Source of the DNA: Streptomyces albireticuli
GTDB taxonomy: Bacteria; Actinomycetota; Actinomycetes; Streptomycetales; Streptomycetaceae
Direction: 5' to 3'
Assembly (NCBI RefSeq): GCF_021228125.1
Contig: NZ_JAJQQS010000009.1
Location: 157,812-221,811, forward strand
Length of the DNA: 64,000 bases
The notes under the pieces are model-generated. The model saw only the letters and a program-made list of their open reading frames with translations, made no database searches and was not told where the DNA came from. The position numbers and the translations under genes are program-made. Below, piece after piece: positions 8,178-18,857 of this stretch. How positions within the stretch are numbered: position 1 is the first letter of the stretch; each line of letters opens with the position of its first letter.

Positions 8178-8993
8178 ATGCGCACCGCCGCCACCTGGGA
8201 CCCCCGGCAGTACCTCCGCCACTCCGGCCACCGTGCCCGCCCCTTCCACGACCTGCTCGCCCGGATCCCCGACCCGGCGCCCCGCCCCGGCGGACCGCGC
8301 GTCGTCGACCTCGGCTGCGGCTCCGGCAACGTCACCGCGCTCCTCGCCGCGCGCTGGCCCACGGCCCACGTCACCGGTCTCGACAGCTCCCCCGAGATGC
8401 TCGCCGAGGCCGCCGCTCACGCCGGCCCCACCCCGGGCGGCGGCCGGCTCGACTTCGCCCGCGCCGACCTCACCGACTGGACGCCCGCCGAACCCCTGGA
8501 CCTGATCGTCTCCAGCGCCACCCTTCAGCGGGTGCCCGGCCACGCCGGGTCCTTCCCCGCCTGGACGGCCGCCCTCACCCCCGGCGGTACCCTCGCCTTC
8601 ACCGTCCCCGGGAACTTCCGGGCCCCCAGCCACACCCTGCTCCGGGAGCTGTGCGGGAGCGCGCGCTGGCGGGACCGGCTCGGCGGCCTGCACGGCACCG
8701 GGCACGTCCTGGAACCGGCCGACTACCTCGGCCGGCTCACGGCCCTCGGCCTCACGGTGGACGCCTGGGAGACCACCTACAGCCATCTGCTCACCGGCCC
8801 GGACCCCGTCCTCGACTGGACGAAGGGGACGGCCCTGCGGCCCGTCCTGACGGCTCTGTCCGGCGACCCCGGGGCGACCGAGGAATTCCTGGCGAGCTAC
8901 GCGGAGCTGCTCCGCGGGGCCTACGCGGCGGGGCCGCACGGCACCGTCTTCCCCTTCCGGAGGGTCTTCGTGGTGGCGCGGCGGCCCGCCTGA
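8178..8993 (+). CDS. tam: Trans-aconitate 2-methyltransferase
   Basis: Tam methylates trans-aconitate, the inhibitory isomer of cis-aconitate, using S-adenosylmethionine, relieving inhibition of aconitase. The 271-residue protein begins MRTAATWDPRQYL, a typical Tam start (W-D-P-x-x-Y). Motif I is VVDLGCGSGNVTALLAARWP. A GAGGAGG ribosome site lies 10 bases before the ATG at 8178, so the in-frame ATG at 8097 was not used. It is divergent from tamR and shares its operator. Confidence 0.9.
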   Translation: MRTAATWDPRQYLRHSGHRARPFHDLLARIPDPAPRPGGPRVVDLGCGSGNVTALLAARWPTAHVTGLDSSPEMLAEAAAHAGPTPGGGRLDFARADLTDWTPAEPLDLIVSSATLQRVPGHAGSFPAWTAALTPGGTLAFTVPGNFRAPSHTLLRELCGSARWRDRLGGLHGTGHVLEPADYLGRLTALGLTVDAWETTYSHLLTGPDPVLDWTKGTALRPVLTALSGDPGATEEFLASYAELLRGAYAAGPHGTVFPFRRVFVVARRPA

Positions 8994-9001
8994 GCGGGCT
9001 C

Positions 9002-9081
9002 GGGCGCATGCCGACTCGGGCGCGTACCGGCCCGGGCTTGTGCCGGCCCGGGCTTGTGCCGGCCCGGGCGCCTACCGGCCC
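9002..9081. repeat. Tandem 16-bp repeat, five units
   Basis: Between the convergent tam and tetR genes lie five head-to-tail 16-base units of the form GGGCnnnTnCCGGCCC (9002, 9018, 9034, 9050, 9066). Units three and four are identical, and the first is diverged at its 3' end. Each GGCC-rich unit can pair with its neighbours, so the array may also serve as a terminator. Confidence 0.8.
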
Positions 9082-9120
9082 GGGCGGCGCCCCGCCCGTG
9101 ACCCCGGGGGTGGACCCCGG

Positions 9121-9813
9121 TCAGGAGCGCCGGTGCCCCACCAGCCGCGGCTTCGGCTCCAGGCCGTCCAGCCCGTGCCACGCCAGGTTCACCAGATGCG
9201 CCGCCACCTCGGCCTTCTTCGGCTTGCGCACGTCCAGCCACCACTGACCCGTCAGCGCCACCATCCCCACCAGCGCCTGGGCGTACAGCGGGGCCAGCTT
9301 CGGATCGAAGCCGCGGGCCTTGAACTCCAGGCCCAGGATGTCCTCGACCTGCGTCGCGATATCGCTGATCAGGGAGGCGAAGGTGCCCGTCGACTGGGCC
9401 ACCGGCGAATCCCGGACCAGGATCCGGAAGCCGTCCGTGTACGACTCGATGTAGTCCAGCAGGGCGAAGGCCGCCTGCTCCAGCAGCTCCCGCGGGTGTC
9501 CCGCCGTCAGCGCGCCCGTCACCAGGTCCAGCAGCTGGCGCATCTCGCGGTCGACCACCACCGCGTACAGCCCCTCCTTGCCGCCGAAGTGCTCGTAGAC
9601 CACCGGCTTGGAGACCCCGGCCTTCGCCGCGATCTCCTCCACCGACGTGCCCTCGAACCCCTTCTCGGCGAAGAGCGTGCGACCGATGTCCAGCAGCTGC
9701 TCACGGCGCTCCGCGCCGGTCATCCGCACCCTCCGGGTGCGGCGCGGCCCCGAATCCGAGGCCCGGTTCTTGTTACTGGTGGTATTGCTATCGATCGCCA
9801 CGCTGTCAATCAT
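9121..9813 (-). CDS. TetR-family regulator of the desaturase operon
   Basis: This 230-residue TetR protein has an N-terminal helix-turn-helix (TSVEEIAAKAGVSKPVVYEHF) after an Arg-rich tail, and a helical ligand domain ending in WHGLDGLEPKPRL. The ATG at 9811-9813 overlaps the stop of the upstream desaturase gene (ATGA), so the two are translationally coupled; an upstream in-frame start at 9870 is unlikely. By analogy with other TetR-desaturase pairs it probably senses acyl-CoA and represses its own operon. A palindromic candidate operator lies before the desaturase gene at 10827-10846. Confidence 0.9.
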   Translation of the reverse strand: MIDSVAIDSNTTSNKNRASDSGPRRTRRVRMTGAERREQLLDIGRTLFAEKGFEGTSVEEIAAKAGVSKPVVYEHFGGKEGLYAVVVDREMRQLLDLVTGALTAGHPRELLEQAAFALLDYIESYTDGFRILVRDSPVAQSTGTFASLISDIATQVEDILGLEFKARGFDPKLAPLYAQALVGMVALTGQWWLDVRKPKKAEVAAHLVNLAWHGLDGLEPKPRLVGHRRS

Positions 9814-10790
9814 GCCGCGTGAACGGCATCTTCCTTCCTTCGGGAGTCGATGCGGCCCGCATCCGGCCACCGCACGTCATAGGCCCAGCCGGCCTTCTCG
9901 AACCAGCGGATGATCCGGGCGCTGGAATCCAGCTGCCCCTTCAGCACCCCGTGCCGCGCCGACGTCGGATCCGCGTGGTGCAGGTTGTGCCAGGACTCAC
10001 CGCAGGACAGCACCGCCAGCCACCACACATTGCCGGAGCGGTCCCGCGACTTGAAGGGCCGCTTGCCCACCGCGTGGCAGATGGAATTGATCGACCACGT
10101 CACATGGTGCAACAGCGCCACCCGCACCAGTGAACCCCAGAAGAAGGCCGTCACCGCACCCTGCCAGGACCAGGTGGCCAGGCCGCCCACCAGCGGTGGG
10201 ATCAGCAGCGACACCGACGTCCACAGCGCGAACTGGCGGGACACCCGGCGGATGGCCGGATCCTTGATCAGATCCGGTGCGTACTTCTGCTGCGGCGTCT
10301 GCTCCTCGTCGAACATCCATCCGATGTGGGCCCACCAGAGACCCTTCAGCAGCGCCGGGACCGTCTCGCCGTAACGCCACGGCGAATGCGGATCGCCCTC
10401 GGCGTCCGAGAACCGGTGGTGCCGGCGGTGATCCGCCACCCAGCGCACCAGCGGCCCCTCCACGGCCAGCGACCCCATGATCGCCAGGGCGATCCGCAGC
10501 GGACGCTTCGCCTTGAACGACCCATGAGTGAAATAACGGTGGAAACCGATCGTGATGCCATGGCAGCCGATGTAATACATCGCCACCATCAGGCCCAGAT
10601 CCAGCCAGCTCACCCCCCAGCCCCAGGCCAGCGGCACCGCCGCCAGCAGCGCGACGAACGGCACGGTGATGAACAGCAGCAGCGCGATCTGCTCCACCGA
10701 ACGCTTGCTGTCACCACCCAGCGTGGCGGAGGGGAGCGGTGCTTCCCGGGCCTTCGGCGCGTCTTCGATCACGTCGGGGCTTGCAGTCAT
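9810..10790 (-). CDS. Membrane fatty acid (delta-9 type) desaturase
   Basis: This 326-residue integral membrane di-iron enzyme has the three His boxes of acyl-CoA/acyl-lipid desaturases: GFHRYFTH, DHRRHH and SWHNLHH. Hydrophobic segments lie at about 35-75 and 190-215. By family it introduces a cis double bond in C16-C18 acyl chains and adjusts membrane fluidity. The ATG at 10790 is preceded by a GAGGGA ribosome site. It forms a two-gene operon with the overlapping TetR gene. Confidence 0.93.
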   Translation of the reverse strand: MTASPDVIEDAPKAREAPLPSATLGGDSKRSVEQIALLLFITVPFVALLAAVPLAWGWGVSWLDLGLMVAMYYIGCHGITIGFHRYFTHGSFKAKRPLRIALAIMGSLAVEGPLVRWVADHRRHHRFSDAEGDPHSPWRYGETVPALLKGLWWAHIGWMFDEEQTPQQKYAPDLIKDPAIRRVSRQFALWTSVSLLIPPLVGGLATWSWQGAVTAFFWGSLVRVALLHHVTWSINSICHAVGKRPFKSRDRSGNVWWLAVLSCGESWHNLHHADPTSARHGVLKGQLDSSARIIRWFEKAGWAYDVRWPDAGRIDSRRKEDAVHAA

Positions 10791-10826
10791 GGGATCCCTC
10801 AGGGGGTTCGGGGCATGGCTACGGGT

Positions 10827-10846
10827 CCGTAACCTACGGCCTCGTA
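10827..10846. promoter_or_regulatory. Candidate TetR operator upstream of the desaturase
   Basis: CCGTA-ACC-TACGG (10827-10839) is a perfect palindrome and overlaps a second one, TACG-GCCT-CGTA (10835-10846). On the minus strand the region directly follows a CATACT -10-like element, a good position for repression. It is 36-56 bases upstream of the desaturase start. Confidence 0.6.
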
Positions 10847-10985
10847 AGTATGGCAGGGAGGCGCCCCGGAGCACGAGGGCTGTGGACAACCGCGCGTCGG
10901 ACGGCGACCTATGCTGGTGCACGCCGGACAGCGCGGTCCGCAACCCCTCCAGACGTGCTCAGAAACTCTGCAAGGAGCCGCACCT

Positions 10986-13757
<2,772 letters not shown>

Positions 13758-13767
13758 CCCCCACCGC

Positions 13768-13809
13768 GTATGCCGAAGGGCCCCTCCACGGAGGGGCCCT
13801 TCGGCATAC
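13768..13809. terminator. Bidirectional terminator between ppc and pth
   Basis: An almost perfect inverted repeat of about 20 bp per arm is centred near 13788 (GCCGAAGGGCCCCTCC and its complement). It sits 10 bases from the ppc stop and 14 from the pth stop, so it serves both convergent genes. Confidence 0.85.
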
Positions 13810-13823
13810 ACGGAACGACACCG

Positions 13824-14414
13824 TCAGGAGTTGTACGTCCCCTGAGCACGCTCCAGACCGTCCACGATCAGCGTCTCCACCGCGTCCGCCGCCCGGTCGA
13901 CCTCGAACGCCAGCTCCTTGCGCTCCGCCGACGAGAAGTCCTTCAGCACGAAATCCGCGACCTGCATACGGCCCGGCGGCCGCCCGATGCCGAAACGCAC
14001 CCGGCAGTAGTCCGGCCCCATCGCCTTCGTGATCGACTTCAGACCGTTGTGGCCGTTGTCACCACCGCCCAGCTTCAGCCGCAGCTGCCCGAAGTCGATG
14101 TCCAGCTCGTCATGGACGGCGACGATCCGCTCCACCGGCACCTTGTAGAAATCCCGCAGCGCGGCCGTCGGACCGCCCGACAGATTCATGAACGACATCG
14201 GCTTCGCCACCACGACCCGCCGACTCGACGGCCCCGGCGCGCCCAGCCGCCCCTCGACCACCTGCGCCCGCGCCTTGTGCGTCTTGAACTTCGCGCCCAG
14301 CCGCTCCGCGAGGAGGTCCGCGACCATGAAGCCCACGTTGTGGCGGTTGCCCGCGTACTCGGGACCGGGGTTGCCCAGACCCACGATCAGCCAGGGGCTG
14401 GAGTCGTCCGTCAT
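13824..14414 (-). CDS. pth: Peptidyl-tRNA hydrolase
   Basis: Pth cleaves the ester bond of stalled peptidyl-tRNAs so that tRNAs are recycled. The 196-residue protein has GLGNPGPEYAGNRHNVGF with the catalytic His, then KPMSFMNLSG and HDELDI. Two ATGs lie two codons apart; the inner one (14412-14414) is 8 bases from AAGGAG, so it was chosen. It lies downstream of rplY, a common actinobacterial pairing, with a stem-loop between them. Confidence 0.95.
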   Translation of the reverse strand: MTDDSSPWLIVGLGNPGPEYAGNRHNVGFMVADLLAERLGAKFKTHKARAQVVEGRLGAPGPSSRRVVVAKPMSFMNLSGGPTAALRDFYKVPVERIVAVHDELDIDFGQLRLKLGGGDNGHNGLKSITKAMGPDYCRVRFGIGRPPGRMQVADFVLKDFSSAERKELAFEVDRAADAVETLIVDGLERAQGTYNS

Positions 14415-14437
14415 CTGCATATCTCCTTCATAGCCCA

Positions 14438-14472
14438 ACCGCCGCCCCGCTCCGGTGGAGCGGGACGGCGGT
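14438..14472 (-). terminator. Stem-loop between rplY and pth
   Basis: Sixteen-base arms (14438-14453 and 14457-14472) pair with one mismatch around a GGT loop. It sits between the rplY stop and the pth ribosome site, with no T-tract, so it may only attenuate readthrough. Confidence 0.5.
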
Positions 14473-14501
14473 CGCAAAGAAAAAGCCGGTGAGGGCGAGG
14501 A

Positions 14502-15077
14502 TCAGGCCTCGGTGCTCTCGGCGGTCTCCTCGGCGGCCGACTGGCCGGCGACGACGTGCAGGACCACGGCGTCGGCGTCGACGGCGAGGGAGACACCGGC
14601 CGGCAGGACGACGTCCTTGGCCAGGACGGAGGCACCGGCACCCAGGCCCGCCACGGAGACGACGACGGCCTCGGGGATGTGGGTGGCCTCGGCCTCGACC
14701 GGCAGGGCGGTCAGGGTGTGCTCGAGCAGGTTGCCGCCCGGGGCCAGGTCACCCTCGGTCTGGACCGGAACCTCGACGGTGACCTTCTCGCCACGCTTGA
14801 CGACCAGCAGGTCGACGTGGACCAGGAAGCCCTTGAGCGCGTCACGCTGGACGGCCTTGGGGATGACCAGCTCGTCGCGGCCCTCGATGTCCAGGGAGAG
14901 CAGGACGTTCGGGGTCTTGAGCGCCATCATCAGCTCGTGGCCCGGCAGGGTGACGTGGACCGGCTCGGAGCCGTGGCCGTAGACGACGGCGGGAACCTGG
15001 CCGGCGACGCGGGCGCGGCGGGCGAAGCCCTTGCCGAACTCGGTGCGGGTCTGCGCGGGAATCTTGATCTCGGACAT
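14502..15077 (-). CDS. rplY: 50S ribosomal protein L25 (CTC/TL5 type)
   Basis: L25 binds 5S rRNA in the large subunit. The 191-residue length, with an N-terminal 5S-binding domain (TRTEFGKGFARRARVAGQVPAVVYG) and a C-terminal beta domain, is the long CTC/TL5 type linked with general stress in other bacteria. The ATG at 15077 follows a GAGGAGT site. The tail is Ala/Glu-rich. It lies in the pth-rplY-prs-glmU block, all on the minus strand. Confidence 0.95.
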   Translation of the reverse strand: MSEIKIPAQTRTEFGKGFARRARVAGQVPAVVYGHGSEPVHVTLPGHELMMALKTPNVLLSLDIEGRDELVIPKAVQRDALKGFLVHVDLLVVKRGEKVTVEVPVQTEGDLAPGGNLLEHTLTALPVEAEATHIPEAVVVSVAGLGAGASVLAKDVVLPAGVSLAVDADAVVLHVVAGQSAAEETAESTEA

Positions 15078-15175
15078 GAGCACTCCTCGTAAGCGAAAAG
15101 ATCTGACGGCCGTCACCCGGCCCACGACAGACCTGCTACGAAGAGCGCGTCGATAACGGACCGCCGCACACCAGT

Positions 15176-15226
15176 GCGGCCTCCCTCGCCGAGCAACTCG
15201 AGAAGTGTACCCGGCGGGGAGGCCGC
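15176..15226 (-). terminator. Long-loop inverted repeat after prs
   Basis: Ten-base perfect arms GCGGCCTCCC and complement (15176-15185, 15217-15226) lie in the 195-base gap between prs and rplY. The 31-base loop holds a smaller CGAG/CTCG hairpin. It may terminate prs transcription. Confidence 0.45.
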
Positions 15227-15272
15227 CCAGAAATCGATCAGAAGACGATCGGATGTGAGGAGAAGAGGGCTG

Positions 15273-16250
15273 TTACGCCTGCTCCTCGAAGAGGCTCGTG
15301 ACCGAACCCTCCTCGAACACCTCACGCACCGCGCGCGCGATCGTCGGCGCGATCGACAGCACCGTGATCTTGTCCAGCTCCAGCTCACCCGGCGTCGGCA
15401 GGGTGTTGGTGAACACGAACTCGCTCACCTTGGAGTTCTTCAGACGGTCCGCCGCCGGGCCCGAGAGCACACCGTGCGTGGCCGTCACGATGACGTCCTC
15501 GGCACCGTTCGCGAACAGCGCGTCCGCGGCGGCGCAGATGGTGCCACCGGTGTCGATCATGTCGTCGACCAGGACGCAGACGCGGCCCTTCACATCACCG
15601 ACGACCTCGTGCACCGTCACCTGGTTGGCGACATCCTTGTCACGGCGCTTGTGGACGATCGCCAGCGGCGCGCCCAGACGGTCGCACCAGCGGTCGGCGA
15701 CGCGCACGCGGCCGGCGTCCGGGGAGACGACCGTCAGCTTGTCGCGGTCGACCTTCGCGCCCACGTAGTCCGCGAGGATCGGCAGGGCGAACAGGTGGTC
15801 GACCGGGCCGTCGAAGAAGCCCTGGATCTGGTCCGTGTGCAGGTCGACCGTGAGGATCCGGTCCGCACCCGCGGTCTTGAACAGATCCGCGACCAGACGG
15901 GCCGAGATCGGCTCACGGCCGCGGTGCTTCTTGTCCTGACGGGCGTAGCCGTAGAACGGCACGACCACGGTGATGGAGCGGGCCGACGCGCGCTTCAGCG
16001 CGTCGATCATGATCAGCTGCTCCATGACCCACTTGTTGATGGGAGCCGTGTGGCTCTGCATCAGGAAGCAGTCGGCACCGCGCGCCGACTCCTGGAAGCG
16101 GACGTAGATCTCGCCGTTGGCGAAGTCGAATGCCTTGGTCGGGACCAGGCCTACGCCCAGCTGGTGCGCGACCTCCTCGGCAAGCTCGGGGTGGGCGCGG
16201 CCGGAGAAGAGCATCAGCTTCTTCTCGCTGGTCGTCTTGATCCCGGTCAC
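15273..16250 (-). CDS. prs: Ribose-phosphate pyrophosphokinase (PRPP synthase)
   Basis: Prs makes PRPP from ribose-5-phosphate and ATP for nucleotide, His and Trp synthesis. The 325-residue protein has the N-terminal FSGRAHPELAEEVA segment, the flexible-loop region KKHRGREPISAR and the PRPP-binding motif VLVDDMIDTGGT. The GTG at 16248-16250 follows AAGGAG at good spacing; longer in-frame N termini have no support. It is 73 bases downstream of glmU, so the two may be cotranscribed. Confidence 0.95.
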   Translation of the reverse strand: MTGIKTTSEKKLMLFSGRAHPELAEEVAHQLGVGLVPTKAFDFANGEIYVRFQESARGADCFLMQSHTAPINKWVMEQLIMIDALKRASARSITVVVPFYGYARQDKKHRGREPISARLVADLFKTAGADRILTVDLHTDQIQGFFDGPVDHLFALPILADYVGAKVDRDKLTVVSPDAGRVRVADRWCDRLGAPLAIVHKRRDKDVANQVTVHEVVGDVKGRVCVLVDDMIDTGGTICAAADALFANGAEDVIVTATHGVLSGPAADRLKNSKVSEFVFTNTLPTPGELELDKITVLSIAPTIARAVREVFEEGSVTSLFEEQA

Positions 16251-16323
16251 AGCACAGTCTCCTTGGATGTCGCTTTGTGTGCGCTTATCACGGTACGCCC
16301 CGCACGGCGCCCCCGTGTCACGG

Positions 16324-17802
16324 TCACTGTCCGCCGTCGGTCTCCGGGGACTCGTCGCGACCGTCTCGACCAGCAGCGGAAGCGGCCTGTGCGGCTGCGC
16401 TCCCGGGGCGCTTACGCGCAACCCAGCCCTCGATATTCCGCTGCTGCCCACGTGCGACGGCCAGCGAACCCGGGGGCACATCCTTGGTGATGACCGAGCC
16501 GGCCGCCGTGTAGGCGCCGTCCCCGATCGTGACCGGAGCCACAAACATATTGTCCGACCCGGTCCGGCAGTGCGAGCCGATCGTCGTGTGGTGCTTGTTC
16601 ACACCGTCGTAGTTCACGAAGACGCTCGCCGCGCCGATGTTCGTGTACTCGCCGATCGTGGCGTCGCCGACGTAGGAGAGGTGCGGCACCTTGGTGCCCT
16701 CGCCGATCACGGCGTTCTTCATCTCGACGTACGCGCCGGCCTTGGACTTCGCCCCCAGCCGGGTGCCGGGCCGCAGATAGGCGTACGGGCCGACGTTCGC
16801 GCCCGCGCCGATCACGGCACCGTCCGCGACGGTGTTGTCCACGACCGCGCCCTCGCCGACCGTCGTGTCCTTCAGCCGGCTGTTCGGACCCACCTCGGCG
16901 TCCTGCGCCAGGTGGGTGGTGCCCAGCAGCTGGGTGCCCGGGTGGACCAGCACGTCCTGCCCGAAGGTCACCGTCACGTCGACGAAGGTGGAGGCCGGGT
17001 CGACGACCGTCACACCGCTCATCATCGCCGTGTGCAGCAGCCGCTCGTTGAGCAGCTTGCGCGCCTCGGCGAGCTGGACGCGGTTGTTGATGCCCAGGAT
17101 CTCCCGGTGGTCCCCGGCCACGGCCGCGCCCACCCGGTGACCGGCCTCGCGCAGGATGCCCAGGACGTCGGTCAGGTACTCCTCGCCCTGGCTGTTGTCC
17201 GTGCGGACCTTGCCGAGGGCGTCGACCAGCAGACGGGCGTCGAACGCGAACACACCGGAGTTGATCTCACGGATGGCGCGCTGCGCGTCGGTGGCGTCCT
17301 TGTGCTCGACGATCGCCGTCACGGCGCCCGTCGCCTCGTCGCGCACGATGCGCCCGTAGCCGGTGGAGTCCGGGACCTCGGCGGTCAGCACGGTGACGGC
17401 GTTGCCGTCGCCGGCGTGGGCGTCGCTGAGCTTCCGCAGGGTCTCGCCGGTCAGCAGCGGGGTGTCGCCGCAGACGACGACCACGGTGCCGTCGAGGACG
17501 ATCCCGCTGTCACCGAGCGCCTCCAGGCCCATGCGTACGGCGTGGCCGGTGCCGTTCTGCTCGTACTGCACGGCGGTGCGGACCTCGGGGTCGGTCTCCG
17601 CCAGATGCGCGACGACCTTCTCGCGGGCGTGCCCGACGACCACCACGAGGTGCTCGGGGTCCAGCTCGCGGGAGGCGGCGACGACATGTCCGACGAGAGA
17701 GCGGCCGCAGATGGCGTGCAGGACCTTGGGGGTCGCCGACTTCATGCGGGTGCCCTCACCCGCTGCGAGGACGACGACGGCTGCCGGGCGGTTGGCGCTC
17801 AC
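16324..17802 (-). CDS. glmU: Bifunctional GlcN-1-P acetyltransferase / GlcNAc-1-P uridyltransferase
   Basis: GlmU makes UDP-GlcNAc for peptidoglycan. The 492-residue protein has an N-terminal pyrophosphorylase domain (LAAGEGTRMKSATPKVLH) and a C-terminal left-handed beta-helix of hexapeptide repeats (about 255-450), followed by a polar tail. The start is GTG at 17800-17802. It is the first gene of the minus-strand block and lies just downstream of tRNA-Gln. Confidence 0.96.
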   Translation of the reverse strand: MSANRPAAVVVLAAGEGTRMKSATPKVLHAICGRSLVGHVVAASRELDPEHLVVVVGHAREKVVAHLAETDPEVRTAVQYEQNGTGHAVRMGLEALGDSGIVLDGTVVVVCGDTPLLTGETLRKLSDAHAGDGNAVTVLTAEVPDSTGYGRIVRDEATGAVTAIVEHKDATDAQRAIREINSGVFAFDARLLVDALGKVRTDNSQGEEYLTDVLGILREAGHRVGAAVAGDHREILGINNRVQLAEARKLLNERLLHTAMMSGVTVVDPASTFVDVTVTFGQDVLVHPGTQLLGTTHLAQDAEVGPNSRLKDTTVGEGAVVDNTVADGAVIGAGANVGPYAYLRPGTRLGAKSKAGAYVEMKNAVIGEGTKVPHLSYVGDATIGEYTNIGAASVFVNYDGVNKHHTTIGSHCRTGSDNMFVAPVTIGDGAYTAAGSVITKDVPPGSLAVARGQQRNIEGWVARKRPGSAAAQAASAAGRDGRDESPETDGGQ

Positions 17803-17872
17803 GGGTGTGCCCTTCGGCTTCGGGTGGTGGACATCCGAAGGATACCGGTGCGTTTACACGCCGAAACGCGGG

Positions 17873-17900
17873 CGGGTCCTGACCTGGAGGTCAGGACCCG
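17873..17900. terminator. Perfect palindrome after tRNA-Gln
   Basis: Thirteen-base perfect arms (17873-17885 and 17888-17900) lie 18 bases beyond the tRNA-Gln 3' end and 71 bases before glmU. It is the likely tRNA terminator. Confidence 0.75.
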
Positions 17901-17917
17901 AGGATTCGAACTTTGAG

Positions 17918-17989
17918 CTCCCCCACCAGGACTCGAACCTGGAATAACTCATCCAAAGTGAGCAGTGTTGCCGATTACACCATGGGGGA
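17918..17989 (-). tRNA. tRNA-Gln (anticodon UUG)
   Basis: The minus strand folds into a 72-base cloverleaf with acceptor stem TCCCCCA/TGGGGGA and discriminator G. The anticodon stem is GCTCA/TGAGT, and the loop CTTTGGA has TTG at positions 34-36. The T loop is TTCGAGT. CCA is not encoded. The reading is CAA/CAG glutamine. Confidence 0.93.
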
Positions 17990-18018
17990 TGGCAAGCCAC
18001 CCTAAAAGGGGCATTTCG

Positions 18019-18723
18019 CTAAGCGGTCCGCTTGGCACCCAACACTATGCCGCACCACCAGCCTTCGATGCGACGGTATAGGTCGGCGCCGCCCAGGACG
18101 CGCACCACGAGGCAGCCCCGGTAGTTCTCGCCGACGTTTTTGCGGACGGTCTTGGGGTTGTGCTTCTTGAGGGTCGTCCTGTCGAGGCTGGTGGCCTCGA
18201 CGCCGACCCGCTCCGCCCAGAACCGCTCCGCTCCTGCCACGTCGGCGGACTCGTGAATCATCACGCGGAACCGCAGGCGCTCCGGCTCGACGCCCAGCAG
18301 TCCGAGCCACGCGAGGTAGACATCGATCATGCTGGGGTCGCTGTTGATGAAGATGACCACTTCCTGGGGGCGGTGAGCCTTGCTCTTGGAGCCCTCGGAC
18401 CAGTAGAGACCGACTCCGAGCAGGAACAGTTCGCGGTCGGTGAGTTCGCCGATCTCGTTCGTCGCGGCGGTCTTCGTCGCCTGGCGCTCCAGGTCCCGGG
18501 CCTTGCGGTACGGCGCCCAGCGGGCCTCCGCCATCGCGCGGCAGTGCTCGCGCGCTCGTGGCGCGGGCGTCGGCAAGTCCCTCACCCACAGTGACACCGA
18601 ACTCTTCGCCACCCCCAGCTCCGCGACGATCTCGTTGTACGTCTTCCCTGCCAGTCGTAGCTCCCGGGCGCGAGCCCGGAGCTCTGTCTTCGCTTGGACC
18701 ATGCGTCCATGCTCGTGGCGCAC
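18019..18723 (-). CDS. HTH plus LAGLIDADG-like DNA-binding protein of unknown role
   Basis: This protein of about 234 residues opens with a resolvase-like helix-turn-helix (AGKTYNEIVAELGVAKSSVS). A domain follows with ELFLLGVGLYWSEGSKSK, VVIFINSDPSMIDVYLAWL and a C-terminal LKKHNPKTVRKN segment. This pattern resembles a single LAGLIDADG/WhiA-like fold seen in uncharacterised actinobacterial and phage proteins; that is inference. The catalytic acidic pair of active homing enzymes is not obvious. GTG at 18723 and ATG at 18702 are both possible starts. G+C is lower than its neighbours, and it lies 30 bases upstream of tRNA-Gln, so recent acquisition is possible. No integrase or att repeats were found. 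Confidence 0.75.
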   Translation of the reverse strand: MRHEHGRMVQAKTELRARARELRLAGKTYNEIVAELGVAKSSVSLWVRDLPTPAPRAREHCRAMAEARWAPYRKARDLERQATKTAATNEIGELTDRELFLLGVGLYWSEGSKSKAHRPQEVVIFINSDPSMIDVYLAWLGLLGVEPERLRFRVMIHESADVAGAERFWAERVGVEATSLDRTTLKKHNPKTVRKNVGENYRGCLVVRVLGGADLYRRIEGWWCGIVLGAKRTA

Positions 18724-18731
18724 GGACGCAT
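18701..18731. promoter_or_regulatory. Inverted repeat at the start of the HTH gene
   Basis: ATGCGTCC (18701-18708) and GGACGCAT (18724-18731) form an inverted repeat with a 15-base spacer that spans the start-codon region. It is a candidate site for autoregulation by the encoded helix-turn-helix protein. Confidence 0.45.
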
Positions 18732-18844
18732 GTATGACGAAAAACGAATCGATTCAATAGTTCGAGGGAAAGTGGTGCCTTTCACCCCCAATCGCACGCG
18801 TCCCGTGCTGCCGCACGTACAGGAAAACCGGTGGCGACCGCCCG

Positions 18845-18850
18845 TAGTCT
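18845..18850 (+). promoter_or_regulatory. -10 element of a probable leaderless promoter
   Basis: TAGTCT lies exactly 7 bases before the ATG of the sensor kinase, and no ribosome site is present. This is the spacing of leaderless Streptomyces transcripts. Confidence 0.55.
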
Positions 18851-18857
18851 GGGTGGT

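Noticed and set aside
9002..9081. CRISPR-like array
   Set aside because: Units are contiguous with no spacers, GC-rich and only 16 bp, and no cas genes are present; the same applies to the 12-bp array at 44575-44634.
16251..16544. N-terminal extension of prs
   Set aside because: It overlaps the end of glmU, and the GTG at 16250 has an ideal AAGGAG site and gives the normal protein start.
17918..18731. Integrated element at tRNA-Gln
   Set aside because: No integrase, excisionase or duplicated tRNA 3' end was found; only the lower-G+C neighbour gene is suggestive.
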